Shown here in pieces: positions 12,166 to 23,589 of a stretch of 64,000 nt of DNA. The position numbers were made by a program, and so were the translations under genes. The DNA is taken from assembly GCA_038049695.1 (NCBI GenBank), contig CP142458.1, positions 41,075,501 through 41,139,500 of the forward strand. The letters run 5' to 3'. The DNA is from Cinnamomum chago (lineage: Eukaryota > Streptophyta > Magnoliopsida > Laurales > Lauraceae). How positions within the stretch are numbered: the first letter of the stretch is position 1; the number at the start of each line of letters is the position of its first letter. The notes under the pieces were generated by a model. It searched no databases and was not told where the DNA came from. It worked only from the letters and a program-made list of their open reading frames with translations.

Positions 12166-14192
12166 ATGTCATCAATAACAGTGTGAACACAACGGTTCAA
12201 CAATATATATACAGATCTATGACAGTACATGCTTATAAATATACAAAATCTATTCAATCTAACAATTAACAATTCTACAGTTAATATTCAACTCTAACGA
12301 TTCTACTCAATCTGTACAATGACAATAATCCGAGTATTTAGAGTCAAATAACGAACAGTCACTAACTTGGCAACTACCATAGCACTTGTTTCATTTCGTT
12401 TCATTTCACATCTTCCTACAAGGAAGGAATCATTCAGTATCATCTTCCAAGAGGAAGGAATCATTGTTTTTTTTGGCACAAGGCAGAAGGGCGCACCATT
12501 CATGACCCAGGCCTCAGAAAGGAATTATTCAGTTACTTATGTATCATCTTCTAAGAGGAAGGAATCATTCAGTACGGTGGGATCTACCAGTGTCCGGGTC
12601 AGGGACATCTGGCGGTACCACGGAGCTTCGAAACACTCCAATTCATCTACTGCAGTAGGATTAACCATTATTCATTGTTACATCTAGTAACTATTCATTT
12701 ATTGTTCATTTCAGCTCTATAGCGAGCTTAAGAAACTACTATGTAGTGTCAGACTCGGGAATCAATCAAACCAATAAATTCTACTCAGTCTAATTCAATT
12801 CTAATCAATTATCTAACTAATTATCTAAACCAAGCAATTTAGTGAAACGTTCGTTATCTAATGTACGTGTTATTCTCGATGAACATCACTTTAGATTGTT
12901 ATTTGTACATTAAGATAACCTTAGCTAACACCTATGAAGGTTTAAATATCATTAACACTGGCCTTAATAATTAGGCTCTCAATTCAGAACGAATCAGAAT
13001 TCAAACTGTAATTTTTTCTCAGTGGCGGTTACCTGGCGGTTAGCCGAAATCTGGTTGGCGGCTAGCAGAATCAAGTTCGGTCAGCTTGCGGTTACCTTTC
13101 GGCTAAATTTCGGCTAACCGAAATTCGTCGGTCAGCTTTTCAGAGACTGACCAGTTTCATGGATTTCGGCGGTTAGCCTTGCGGCTAGCCGAATTGCACC
13201 CAAAAACGAATTCTGGAGCTTCAGAAATTTGAAGCAAAATCTGAAACTTGAGTTCCTTGAGTTCAAATCACTTCAATAACACTATAAAACATAGAAAGTG
13301 TATATACCTGCCTTAGCTTGAGATGAATTGACAAAAAGCCCTTTTGTTTAGCTTGATTTTTTAGATGAAATCTCTCCAATCCAAGCTCTAACTCTATGAA
13401 AACATTGAAGAATAGAATCCTATGAACTATTTGAGCTAGAAACCATTCCTAAGCACTTAATAGAACCTGAAAACCCTTAAAAAAGTTCAAACTACTTACT
13501 TGTGAATCCTTGAAGAGAAATCTTGAGTTCTTTCTCAAGTTCTAACACTCCAAAATGGGATGAACTTTGATGGAGAAGATGAAGTAGAAGGAGTAGCTCC
13601 AATCTCTACTAATATCACTTGAAACCTTGACACTTGATGAGGAAGAAGGAAGAAAAAGAAAAAGGAGAAGAAGACTCTAGGATTTGGATCTTGAGATGAA
13701 TGAACTTAAATGAGTTCATCTTATCCTATATAAGACCAAATTTGCATTTAGGCCCTCCACTTCCTAACTCATTTCAATTCAAGTCAAATGAAGGGTCATT
13801 TGATCCGTTTTTCTTCAAACGAGTTCAAGTCTTTTATGAAAGTTAACGTACTCTTCAAGATACACGTGTTGGTATCAAGAGTTTCCGTATTCGACAAAAT
13901 ACGCGGAAATTGGTATTTACGGAAAAGTCCTTAATTTCCTTGTTTGAGTCTAAACTCCGTTCAATTCATTCAATATCATTCACTATCCTTTCATTAAGCC
14001 TAAATCATTCATTTTAGGCTAATTCAATTCCATTTGGTCATAAACCATCATTAGCCTAACTAAACATATTTAATCAGCTTAATTCTCAATCGATTAGGGT
14101 TAATCTCAATTAACTCGGGACGGGGCCTAACACTATATTCTTATTTTCTTCAATTGCATCAACTTTAGAATCAAACGTCGAAAGTAGAGACC

Positions 14193-14712
14193 TCAAAATT
14201 TTTTTAACAATCTTGTTTCAGCTATTTCCTCACCCAAATCGAAAACAAAATTGACAATATCATTCAGCTTAGCATAGAATTGATCAAAGGTCTCATCTTC
14301 TTCCATCACAATGGTTTTAAATTCCTTAGTCAGCCTCTGCAATTTAGATTGCTTTACCGTATATGTACCCTCATAAACTGTTTGTAAGACATCCCATGCT
14401 TCTTTTGCAGTTTTGCATGCAGAAATCCTACGAAATTCTTCAACAGACACTCCATTGTATTATACCATTCATCGCCTTATTATTACAATTGGAGGCATGC
14501 TTTTCATCCTTCGTCCATTGGGCCTTTGGTTTATGAATAGTTTGCCCATCAGTCACAACTATTGGTTTGGAGTAACCTGCCTCAACAATATCCCAAACAT
14601 CATCAACAATGGACTTAAGAAACACAATCATCATTTGCTTCCAATATGCATAATTAGTCACATCAAGCAAATGAGGCTTTGAAGTTGATGTACCTTCTCG
14701 ATTGAGCACCAT
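14193..14712 (-). pseudogene. copia C gag, N-terminal part
   Basis: Fossil copia Gag N-terminus. The minus-strand frames contain the DUF4219-like phrase NYAYWKQMM and then the UBN2-like segment (AKEAWDVLQTVYEGT, KLQRLTKEF, ETFDQFYAKLNDIV) that characterises plant copia Gag. It lies just downstream of the 5' LTR and primer site at 14757-14768. The remainder of gag is at 5120-6404 beyond the nested elements. Broken, with at least one break. Confidence 0.8.
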
Positions 14713-14756
14713 TCTAGAAATCTCTTAGGATCAAACACAGTAAATATATGCAACCC

Positions 14757-14768
14757 GCTCTGATACCA
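14757..14768 (-). other. Primer-binding site of copia C (tRNA-iMet)
   Basis: The minus strand reads TGGTATCAGAGC two bases downstream of the 5' LTR, matching initiator tRNA-Met. Confidence 0.88.
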
Positions 14769-14770
14769 CT

Positions 14771-15701
14771 TGAAGGTTCTAGTTTGATCTCTAGATTGAT
14801 CAACTCAACACCCCAAAGTGTGCAAAATAATATGATATGAAGCATAAATAAATTCAGAAAAGCAGACACCACAAGAGACACCAAATATAATGAAGAAAAC
14901 CCTAATCGGGTAAAAACCACGAATCTGAACTGGATCAACAATCAAGCACTATGAATCTAGCAATTACAAGATACTCACAAATCTCTACCCGGATAATCAC
15001 TGGCTATGGACTGCAGTTACCTCTTGTGCAGCTTCATTCCTCAACGACTTCACACTGTTGATTGCAGCAGATTCAACACCGCTTGACTCCACAGATCTTC
15101 TACGAAAGAATATGATCTTCTACAAAAATAGTAGAAGAAACAGCTCTTTAGATCAACTCTGCAGCACAAGTCTTCAATAAAGTCTCTAGAGAAGAGAATC
15201 CTCTCAATTATAATTTCTAACTCAGAACTTTGAGAGGTGTGCTATCTCTTTAGGGCAGCCATAGAGTCCTTTAAATAGGCTTACAGATGAGCTTAAAGTT
15301 GCCTAACTTGATTAGGAATAAAACAAGCAGTTTGAACAAAATTAGAAATACAAAATCTAGTTTTCATTAGACTCATTTGCGTCGCCCGCTCGAGCAGAGA
15401 AAGGGTTCGATCGAGCGGGCAAGGTTCCGTCTGGCGACTGGCTGCTTACTGACTATATTCGCTCGAGTGGGAGAAGGTGGGCACTCGAGTGGGCCCTTAT
15501 TTTGGTTCCAGAAATTCAGCAAAACTTCTAATTCTTCCAAACTTTCTTTCTTCTATTTCTTCCAAATTTTCTTCTTCTAAGTCTTCTAGTCTTATATCAT
15601 CAAAGTAGAATCACAGTCCTTTTCTAAAAGTAAAAATTACAACTCCATGGACCCAGAGTTTTGTCCAACCCCTGAATAAGCCAACACTCAAAAACCTAAC
15701 A
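14771..15701 (-). repeat. 5' LTR of copia C
   Basis: 931-bp partner of 4067-4997, same length but with many substitutions. The CTCGAG-containing GC block lies at about 15380-15500. Confidence 0.85.
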
Positions 15702-16729
15702 CTCCTATTACATTTTCCTCATGTATCCTATTGTTGGTATGACAGGGCTCATGTGAGCCCAACACGAATGACCATTAGAGCCTCAACAGCTCCTCAACCG
15801 ATCAAGGCCCCCATTTGAAGAAACCTAAGAAGATGCTGGGCATTTGGCTTGTTGCCAGAGAATCGTTTCAGCGGGCTTCAAAAAATCCAACTGTTGGATT
15901 ATTATAAAAGGAAAAGCACATCACCAAGGATACATAATAAAAACTAAAGATGGTGAAAGACAACATAGGAAAGCTTTCAAGCCAGAGATCACCAGCCTTA
16001 GGGACACTCTTAGAAAATCCACACCTGTGGAACTAATTTTCAAGTGCCTATTGATTTATTTATGTTCGGAATTTTAAAAAGATGGTCCCATTGCAATTAT
16101 TTCAACAAAAGGGAATATTAAATATTCATGTGCATCCATCCCTCACCATCTAATGATGAGGGACAACATAATGGGCCTGACTTATGATACATCCGAACCA
16201 TCTACACACATGGGACCCCCTTAAGTACACTAAATCCATCAAATTTTCACCTATCCAGATGGATTGGACCAGTGGATCAAAGGTCAAAAAAAATAATTCT
16301 TTAATATAAAGTGGTTAAATTTATGGGTCACGGATGAAGGGTTATACGCATGGAATTGACCCCAAATTTATGGGTTAATTTATGGGTTATAGGCATGGAA
16401 TTGACCCCAAATTTGATATATGGGCCCATCCAAAATGTCTTTTTCCATCTCCCACAAGTCCCATGATTAGTGGGGCTCTAGGTGCGCCCCATTAAGTTTG
16501 CGTTTTAGAGCTAATATGTTCAAGCTAATTTTAGTGGTCCAGTTGTAACATACAAGCATGAATAGAAACCCAACACTATCCAGAATGTGGTCTGTCTGAG
16601 GATGTGAAGAGGTGAAAACCCAAAAGGCTAAGGGAACTATAAAAAAAAGTACCTCAGAGCGCAGGACTCGCTTGTGAATTAGCTGCCCGGGTCTAGAAAT
16701 CATGGCCTAAATTCTCATTTGCTGTTAAG
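15702..16729. other. Unassigned intergenic DNA
   Basis: No gene is supported. A short imperfect duplication containing GGCATGGAATTGACCCC occurs twice between 16318 and 16425. A 77-codon frame at 15844-16077 has no recognisable domain. Confidence 0.4.
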
Positions 16730-17085
16730 GTTAAGCTGCCAACAGGTACATTGTTGAACATCTTCAAGCATTCATTTCATCAAACACATGTCAAGCACCT
16801 GTTTCGTCGCCACATCTGATCATTAACTCTGCTCCTGCACACTATCCCCCACCTATCGATATATGCATCATGACCGCTTTGCAGTAGCTGTTCGACAAAG
16901 CTCTCGGTCTCATCTAAAGCATCTTCATAACGATTCTTTGATTTCCTAATCATTGGCATTCTTCCTCTCCAACGAAGCTGTAGTCTGCTCGCGTCCATTC
17001 CCAAACCGCATGGAGGAAAGTAACAGGACCATTCAGTGGAGCTCCAGATCACCAAAGTATGGTCTCTCGGTCTATTGGGAACAAG
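16730..17085. repeat. Dispersed repeat H, copy 1 (possible gene fragment)
   Basis: This segment matches 38190-38560 in the same orientation, for example TTCATTTCATCAAA, CGTTAACTCTGCT-like and TAGTCTGCTC stretches in the same order and spacing. On the minus strand copy 1 keeps a 91-codon frame (16780-17055) with a phrase like YFPPCGLGMDASRL that is partly conserved in copy 2 (YFPP, MD, SRL). This hints at decayed coding sequence. I do not recognise the protein. Confidence 0.5.
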
Positions 17086-17231
17086 CCCACAAACTTTAGC
17101 ATTCCCTTAAATTGGTCAACCCACTTTAGGCCTAACAAGCCCAACATCACCCATAAACATGCGGATTTGATCGATCTATGTGGTCTAAACCCATTAAAAA
17201 CAAATCTATGAATTAGTGAGTAATGGAAAAA

Positions 17232-17348
17232 TACTTTTAAGTGGTATCTAATCCACAAACAACAACAATGGTTGATGGGAGCTGCAAATATACTTTTTAG
17301 TGGTATCTAATCCATAACGACAACAATGGTTGATAGGAGCTGCAGGTA
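17232..17348. repeat. Two-copy tandem repeat of about 59 bp
   Basis: Units at 17232-17290 and 17291-17348 share TAGTGGTATCTAATCCA-like and ACAACAATGGTTGAT phrases with a few differences. No function is evident. Confidence 0.75.
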
Positions 17349-19001
17349 GTGTTGTTTGTAAGACCAGAAGCATCATCCAGACCTCTAGTCTCACCGCATA
17401 CTTGGAGTTTGTTAAGTAGTTAATTTCGACCTCTAGGTTGTATTGGTTTGCAACTTTGAGATTGTATCAAAGTCAACACGTCCCAACAAGCAAGGTGAAA
17501 AAAATCCCCGTGCTGTGCTGAGTGTTAAAAATGCTTGTCATGTGTGGGCGGGTGTGCTCCGGAGAAAAAGGCCCCATCCTCCCTTTGAGCATCTCATGTG
17601 GACGCGTGCTTCGAGTCTGGGTGGTACCCTGTCCGAGTGGGGGTGTTATGTAGTGAGTTTACCGCGCCCCTAGCACCTTAGGCATTTTGGGTGTATTAGT
17701 TAGCACCCTTTGAGAAAGGGTGGGCCATGTGGGCCCCACACCATATTTGCAGTAAGTTGCCAGACGTGGCCAAATTCTGGAAAATTTCATATTTCCTTTA
17801 TTTTCTTAGCAATATCTTATTGTTTTTAATTAGAAACTTTAATTAAGATAAATAATTGTGAAAGGAACCTAGTATGGTAGGAGTTCTAGGGTTTTAGAGA
17901 TATTTTGAACATTATATATACTATGATAGTGTAGACTGTAAAGAGAAGTTATGATATTGTTATTTGATATATAGTTCTGAAACAAAAAGCAAAACTGCTC
18001 TGTTTACGATTTTCTACCCTCTCCCATGGTCGTGTGTGCTATTGGTGATTGAGGACGGTTTCAAGGTCAAGTTTTTGGGTTTTTTTGCATTATTCCTAGC
18101 TTAAATCCTGATTTTGGAATTTCTATTAAGTGTCTAGACATCTCTATTTGTTGGATTTTGCTGGATTGGATTTATTTGTGTTCTAGACAGTCCAATAGGG
18201 TCTAATCATGACTATGTCAATTATTCAGAAAATTTGTTTACAAAAAGGGTTTCCATCGAAGGAAGAAATTACAAGCACTACTAACTATTCCACATTAATT
18301 TTGAGCCCAAGTACACATGGAAATCTGAAATGTTTCACCAGAATTTTGAATCGACTAAAATATTTCAGTTTGGAGCCATAATAAACAAGCTCCAAAACAA
18401 TATTGACAACTAGGGTTCAAAATGAAAGAAGTGACTCAGAGAAGTTCAAGTTTGATTATTGCTACATACTACAGGGATTTTAGAAGCGCCTTAGGTCAAG
18501 GGGGTGTGAGGCATCTCTACCTTCCAGTGAGATACAAGGATGAAGGTATTTACTCAGGGCAGCTTGACAGAATCCAAGCCAAAGCAGAGATTGATGGATT
18601 AAACATTTGGTATTCCGAGTTGATTGGTCTTGTGGATCTTGTGACCCTCTTTATCCATTTACATAACCGTCAAACCATATTAAATTTTACTGTGTGCGCT
18701 TGTTTATTTGTTGTTGCATTGTGATTGTGATTGATCATAGATTTTGCTTTGCACAACACACGGTAATGATTCACAATTAGGGAAAAAACACATAAGCATG
18801 TTTATGAAATGTTTCCTTATTTTAAAATGAGGAACCTATTATGGGAACATGGATGCATGCCATGGAAGAAGGTAGGGTGGTTAGAGCTAGATGTTAATTA
18901 TGAGTAGACCAAAAATAATCTCAACCAACTCATCATCACCCTTCATTTTTTTTACCCTAGATAGACTGTGATTTTTAAATCCATTATTTTTTAACAGTTC
19001 G
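17349..19001. other. Unassigned intergenic DNA
   Basis: Mostly AT-rich. A region at about 17690-18060, with a GGTGGGCCATGTGGGCCCC start and a later TATATATACTATGATAG stretch, resembles an LTR promoter region but I find no partner. A 100-codon frame at 18422-18724 (starting MKEVTQRSSSLIIATYY) has no domain I recognise and no gene structure around it. Confidence 0.4.
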
Positions 19002-19681
19002 TGTGTGGGGTCATTTCCTAATGATAGACTTGCGTGGGACCACTCCCTAATTTCAGGGAAGTCCCTAGTCTCGGTGTTACCCAGCTCGGTAGAAGCGCCG
19101 GCTTGGGGAAGCACGGAGCCCATCTCGGTGGCCACGTTTGCGGGTGCCTATCTCGGTCTCGATCTTAACTTGATCTCGGCCGCCTATCATTCAGCCATAA
19201 ATGCAACCATAAATGTGCTGCCATGACGGTGGACGGCAAACTGACAAGTAGAGTGGGCGCCGGACCTACATAAGTGGCACGCCTTATCTTAGGGTCACAT
19301 CCACAGGCATAGGGGGTGGGCCGATGAGACTTTCCCTTTTTACCTACCCCCACCCAGGAGAGAGGGTACATGCTGATGGGATTTTCATCTCTCTCTGAGA
19401 GTTCCACTCCAATGATGACTTCCACGTCTATATAATGCATGAAGAAAAACCACAGAAGGTACGCAACAAACCTGCCCCATACTCCTTCTTCCTCGTTTTC
19501 TCTCAATTACCAAGCTAACTCAGGCATCGGAGTGCCTTCGGCTACCTACTGCCAGAGGCTCTGACCTTTGTTTCTCTTTTCAGATTACCGGAGATCGATC
19601 TTTTCCCATAATCATCTCAAGATCACCAAGTCTAGAGTTTAATCATTTCTTAACCAAGTCCGTAATTTTTAGGCACTTACA
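19002..19681 (+). mobile_element. Solo LTR of the Tat-type Ty3/gypsy family
   Basis: 680 bp running TGTGTGGGGTC...GGCACTTACA. It is the reverse complement of, and clearly homologous to, the 668-bp LTRs at 24037-24704 and 34736-35403. A perfect target duplication GTTCG flanks it (18997-19001 and 19682-19686). No internal sequence remains, so it is a solo LTR left by LTR-LTR recombination, in the opposite orientation to the complete copy 4.3 kb downstream. It is more diverged from both LTRs of that copy than they are from each other, so it comes from an older insertion. Confidence 0.92.
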
Positions 19682-19686
19682 GTTCG

Positions 19687-20460
19687 ATCATTGTCAAATT
19701 AGGCAAAGTGCCAATACATGGAGGAATGGGTGCTTGTAAGGGTATGGATTCATCTTAGGTGAGATGTATGAAAAGTTCCCTTTATCTTGAACTCTAATAT
19801 ATTGATATAGAATATTATTATGTGCACTACTTTTCTGATGTGAATTGAGTTCAAAATTATAAACTGCAAACCTTTATGTCGAGCGTAACACATGCATGAC
19901 AAGTAGAGATGTCCATAGTAAGGTTCAGTTGGGTTGAGCAGTGGGTAAAGTGTACAGGGTAAATCCGAGCTCAAGCCAATTTATGAATTGGGGTGAGAAT
20001 GTCAACCTGAACCGAGCCCATGACTCAAAACGGTCGACATAACCATTAATGCACGGTTGTAACCAGGTTGGATTGGTATATTATAGTTGAGACTAACTGG
20101 GTTGACTGGGGTTGAAGTTGGTTCGGATCAAAATAACGGTTGCAACAAGTCCGAATTAAATTGACACATCCAATAGAAACATACTCAACTCAAAACCCAA
20201 CTCATTTATTAATCAAGGAAAAAAAATGTCTGACTCAAAAACCCCAACCTAAAAGTAAAAATCGTCAACTCGAACCCTAAGTTACGGAATTGAGTCAGAG
20301 GTTGGTTGTATCAGAACTCACTACGCTTAGTGGACTGCAGAGCGATCCTGTTTGTATGTGAAGGTTATACTAAAATTATGTCATCCTATCCATTGATTTG
20401 AGGGACTTGAAGTCAAAGTACTTTTCAAGACATGATGAAGTGCATTGGTCTTGCTCAATC
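19687..20460. other. Unassigned intergenic DNA
   Basis: AT-rich, without a supportable gene. A segment at 19900-20180 has phrases typical of plant hAT-like miniature elements (GTTCAGTTGGGTTGA and similar), but I cannot find convincing terminal repeats. Confidence 0.4.
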
Positions 20461-20720
20461 TAAGGGCTTATTTGTGTAGCAAGAGGATCTTGCTCTCCAG
20501 GAATTTCTATTTCCATGGGAGAGCATAATCTTACATTCTAAGCTCTCCCATAGAAAATCAAAATCCTTTCTATCAAGGAAGATTTGCTCCTTTTTTTTTT
20601 CTCTCTCCTTTTTTACAAGGAAAATGTGTTGTAGCAACCAACGAAATTGTAAGCTAAATGAAAATCAAAACAGTTTTCCACTTTACCAGGGAATCCTCTC
20701 GTTGCACAAACGCACCCTTA
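20461..20720. mobile_element. Small inverted-repeat element (MITE-like)
   Basis: The 260-bp segment begins TAAGGGCTTATTTGTG and ends CGTTGCACAAACGCACCCTTA. The ends match as inverted repeats at about 20 of 27 positions (TAAGGG, TTTGTG and AGAGGAT blocks conserved). An internal hairpin (GGGAGAGC...GCTCTCCC) and a T-run are present. There is no coding capacity. The target duplication is not clear, so the superfamily (hAT or PIF/Harbinger) is undecided. Confidence 0.55.
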
Positions 20721-21156
20721 ACAGTATTGCAGAATCCCAAATCCACATAAAAGTTTTATGCATTTCGCAAAAAAACAAGTCCTAACAATGAAAAAGGAAT
20801 TGATTTTTCATGAAATTGCGGAAGACTCAGTTCATTTTTTTCGCTTTTTCCGCCAAACATGGAATTTACTATAGCGTGGAAACATTTTTAACTTTCTATG
20901 CGGTTTTCCAAATAAAAAAAGCGTACACAAACATGCCAAAAGACTAAAGAACTAAAGGTGCTTTAAACCACTAGGAGGGCCATCTAACCCACTCAAACCC
21001 TCTGTCTTGTACATTTCCCACTTTGATCCCCATCAAAGAGGCAACCACAATTTGATAAAATAAACCTCTCTTCTATTGGTAGAATTTTCTATCACTTAAA
21101 ACCCATGGCTATCTTAATTTGATACGATCAGTTTTGGCTACCATTGGTCCACTCTA
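20721..21156. other. Unassigned intergenic DNA
   Basis: AT-rich, nothing recognisable. Confidence 0.4.
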
Positions 21157-22212
21157 TGTGAGAACTTGGTCCGGGCGGCACCCTTAACCACGAGGCGTAG
21201 CGTATCAACCACGGGCTTTAAACGGTGAGTCTCCGGTAGCCCGCATCGTAAATATTCAAGTCCTAACCCTAGGCATATAAGTCAAACTCCGTCTCAACTC
21301 AACATGAGGCCTTTTAAAACTGTGTGGCCCCGTAAACCGTAAGAACGCTAGAGTTAAGCGTGCTCGGGGAAGTACTAGGATGACTGACCTCCTGGGAAGT
21401 CCTCGAGCGCATGCGTGTGTCAAAGCGGACAATTTCATGTTTAGTTGGCGGGGTTGTGACAGTTGGTATCAGAGCCGAGGACGGCTCTATTTCTGGCGGG
21501 GGAAAATGTGAGAACTTGGTTCGAGTTGCACCCTTAACCAAGGGGAGTAGCGTGTCAACCACATGCTTCAAACGGTGAGTCTCCGGTAGCCCGCATCGAA
21601 AATATCCAAGTCCTAACCCCATGCTTATAAGTCAAACTCCGTCTCAACTCAACATGAGGCTTTTTAAAAATGTGCGGCCCCAGAAACTATAAGAACTCTA
21701 GAGTTAAGCGTGCTTGAGCGGGAGAAGAAATATGATGAGGGACCTGTTTGGAAGTCCTCGAGCACATACGTGAGCCAAAGCGGACAATTTCATGCTGAGT
21801 TAGGCGGGGCTGTGACAATTGGTATTAGAGCCGAGGATGACTCTATTTCCAAAGGGGGAAAATGTGAGAACTTGGTCTGGGCGGCACCCTTAACCATGGG
21901 GCATAGCGTGTCAACCATGGGCTTCGAACGGTGAAGTCTCCGGTAGCTTGTATCAGAAATATCTAAGTCCTGACCCTGTGATTATAAGTCAAACTCTGTC
22001 TCAACTCAATATGAGGCCTTTTAAGACTGTGCTGCCCCAAAACTGTAAGAACTCTGGAGTTAAGCGTGCTCGGGCAAGAGCAGTATTAGATAAATGGTAG
22101 CTCGCATCAGAAATACCCAAGTCCTGACATGTGCTTATAAGTCAAATTCCATCTCAACTCAACGTGAGGCCTTTTAAAATGGTGCCGCCCCGAAGTCGTA
22201 AGAACTCTGGAG
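21157..22212 (+). mobile_element. Cassandra-type TRIM, tandem multimer with 5S rRNA-derived LTRs
   Basis: Three LTR units begin TGTGAGAACTTGGTC or TGTGAGAACTTGGTTC at 21157, 21507 and 21863, and a partial fourth follows at about 22094-22212. LTR1 is 21157-21461 and LTR2 is 21507-21817. Between them are only about 45 bp, holding a TGGTATCAGAGCC primer-binding site (21464-21475) and a GGCGGGGGAAAA polypurine tract (21495-21506). Each LTR carries a stretch matching the 3' half of plant 5S rRNA, including the phrases GTTAAGCGTGCTCGGG and CTCCTGGGAAGTCCTCG. This combination defines Cassandra. It has no coding capacity. The right end is ragged and lacks a matching target duplication. Confidence 0.88.
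21339..21412 (+). repeat. 5S rRNA-like segment in Cassandra LTR1
   Basis: Contains AGTTAAGCGTGCTCGG, AGTACTAGGATG and GACCTCCTGGGAAGTCCTCG, matching roughly positions 45-110 of plant 5S rRNA, where the RNA polymerase III internal promoter boxes lie. It is not a 5S gene: the 5' part of 5S is absent. Confidence 0.85.
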
Positions 22213-23589
22213 GTGCGCGAGCACGCTTAACTCAAGTTTAACTCAAGTGGGCCAACAACGTATACTTCAAGAAATCACCATGAGTCCCATTCACACTCTT
22301 TGAACAATTCCTCTTTGCTCCCACCATGGATGACTCTCAAGCAAAATGATGCTTGGAAAATCGTGATAATAGGGGAAATTTCTGACGATTCCCCTCTTTT
22401 AACAGTATTTTATATTTATTTATTGCTTCAAGCTTTTTAGGAACCAATTTACTGTTTGCAAGGTTTTATCCCATCAGATTCTACGAGAACCTCAAGCTTA
22501 AAACTATTCCAACATTTTTGTAAGACAATAATTCCCATGAACTATATTTTGACACCGGTTGCGAGAATATATGCCTACACTTCCTCTTTAGTGATAAAGA
22601 CCGACTTTCATGCTTCTCAAATTTCTGGTTTTAGCACTGAAACATACATGAACAACATAGATGCATTATTTAAAGTAACTAGCGTTAGTTCTTAGCTTGT
22701 GTTTTATTCAGATTGATTATAGTTTTTCATTTAATCTACATCAATTACTGCCAATCTGCTATAGCACAGTGGTGAGGTACCTCCTTTCCACATAAACAAC
22801 CAAGCAGGGATTGATCATTGGTAGCTGCAGCGCTGATGGTGAGGAACTTAATGGTGAGGAACTTAGATTAGTATGTGGGTCTATGAGTATTTACGATAAT
22901 AAAATCATAGTAATCTACATCAAACGTTTCTCTAATTAACCCAATAAAATACGTAATTTAAGGAAATTAGAGCTAAAAAACCATGCCAGTGTTGAACAAC
23001 CAAAGACGTTTGGGGTTGGAATCCAACCGAGAAACATCAAAACTTCAGTCAAAGCTACATAGATGATCGGGAATAAGCAAATAAAAAAAAAAGTCTCTAA
23101 TATATTTGTAGATGCGATTTCGCCAAAACCAAAGTATTAAAAATACTAAATCTATCACACATATTGAGATGTTGTAGTTACCGTAAGAAGGTCGTTCATC
23201 TCAGCTGAATCACATTCGAGATCGAGAGATAGATCAAGAGAGGGAGAGAGAGTTGGTTTTCTTTAATTTACATATAAGTTCGCCGGCCATGACCATAATA
23301 CATAGTAACGACAAAGGCGTTAGAAACTTGGTTAATGAGTTCGTAAGTCGGCATAACAAGATTAAATAACTTGAGCGTTTCCTACGAGGGTGATGTTTCC
23401 CACTGGCGTATGTACCTCAGACCTGCGAATTACCCCGTCTGGATCCAGTAACCCACGGCCCAAATTCTCACTTGGTGACGATTGTTAAAGGCCGGGGTGG
23501 ACGCACGTTAAGAAATCCGAAAGAGTCAAATGGTCTCCGTGCCCATCGCCCCACTTCAGCAAAATAGTCGCCCCACTCTAAAGTGAACT
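22213..23589. other. Unassigned intergenic DNA
   Basis: No supportable gene. A 79-codon frame at 22456-22695 is unrecognised. A short duplication containing ATGGTGAGGAACTTA lies near 22840-22865. Confidence 0.4.

Larger units (their letters stand above)
6405..14132 (-). mobile_element. Solo-LTR-like element B, split by copia A
   Basis: The ends TGTCACGACCCGGGCCC and GGGACGGGGCCTAACA are LTR-like inverted ends. The flanks CTAGA and CTATA agree at four of five bases and probably are the target duplication in copia C. Removing copia A leaves about 2.4 kb with no coding region. A TTTGCGGAA motif near 6550 matches the TTCCGCA motif of elements D, E and F in inverse orientation, so B probably belongs to the same broad long-LTR group. 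A GC-rich block with GGCTAGCC words lies at 13022-13200. Small internal repeats around GGAAGGAATCATTC occur at 12420-12570. The classification is inference from ends and motifs only. Confidence 0.65.
4067..15701 (-). mobile_element. Ty1/copia gag-only element C (TR-GAG-like), old, nested host of B and A
   Basis: Two direct repeats of exactly 931 bp (4067-4997 and 14771-15701) bound the element. On the minus strand the 5' LTR is the right one. It is followed by a tRNA-iMet-type primer-binding site (14757-14768), and the polypurine tract lies beside the left LTR (4998-5010, complement of CTCCCCCTCT). The flanks CACCT and CTCCT differ at one base and are probably the target duplication. Internal sequence is gag only: N-terminal gag at 14193-14712 and C-terminal gag with zinc knuckles at about 5120-6400. 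No protease, integrase or RT is seen, so it resembles the non-autonomous TR-GAG class. It is broken, with several breaks plus the insertion of element B. LTR divergence is visibly higher than in the other pairs, so this is the oldest of the three nested elements. Confidence 0.8.

Noticed and set aside
18422-18724. 100-codon plus-strand frame as a small host gene
   Set aside because: It has no recognisable domain, no supported splice or promoter context and no second copy. Its length is within chance for AT-rich DNA of this size.
19900-20180. A hAT-type miniature element
   Set aside because: Internal phrases look familiar, but I could not find matching terminal repeats or an 8-bp target duplication.
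21339-21412. A 5S rRNA gene
   Set aside because: Only the 3' part of the 5S sequence is present. It sits inside TG...CA LTR units with a primer site and polypurine tract between them, so it is a Cassandra LTR.
21464-21475. TGGTATCAGAGC as part of a tRNA gene
   Set aside because: It matches only the complement of a tRNA 3' end and lies directly after an LTR. It is a primer-binding site, as at 11884-11895 and 14757-14768.
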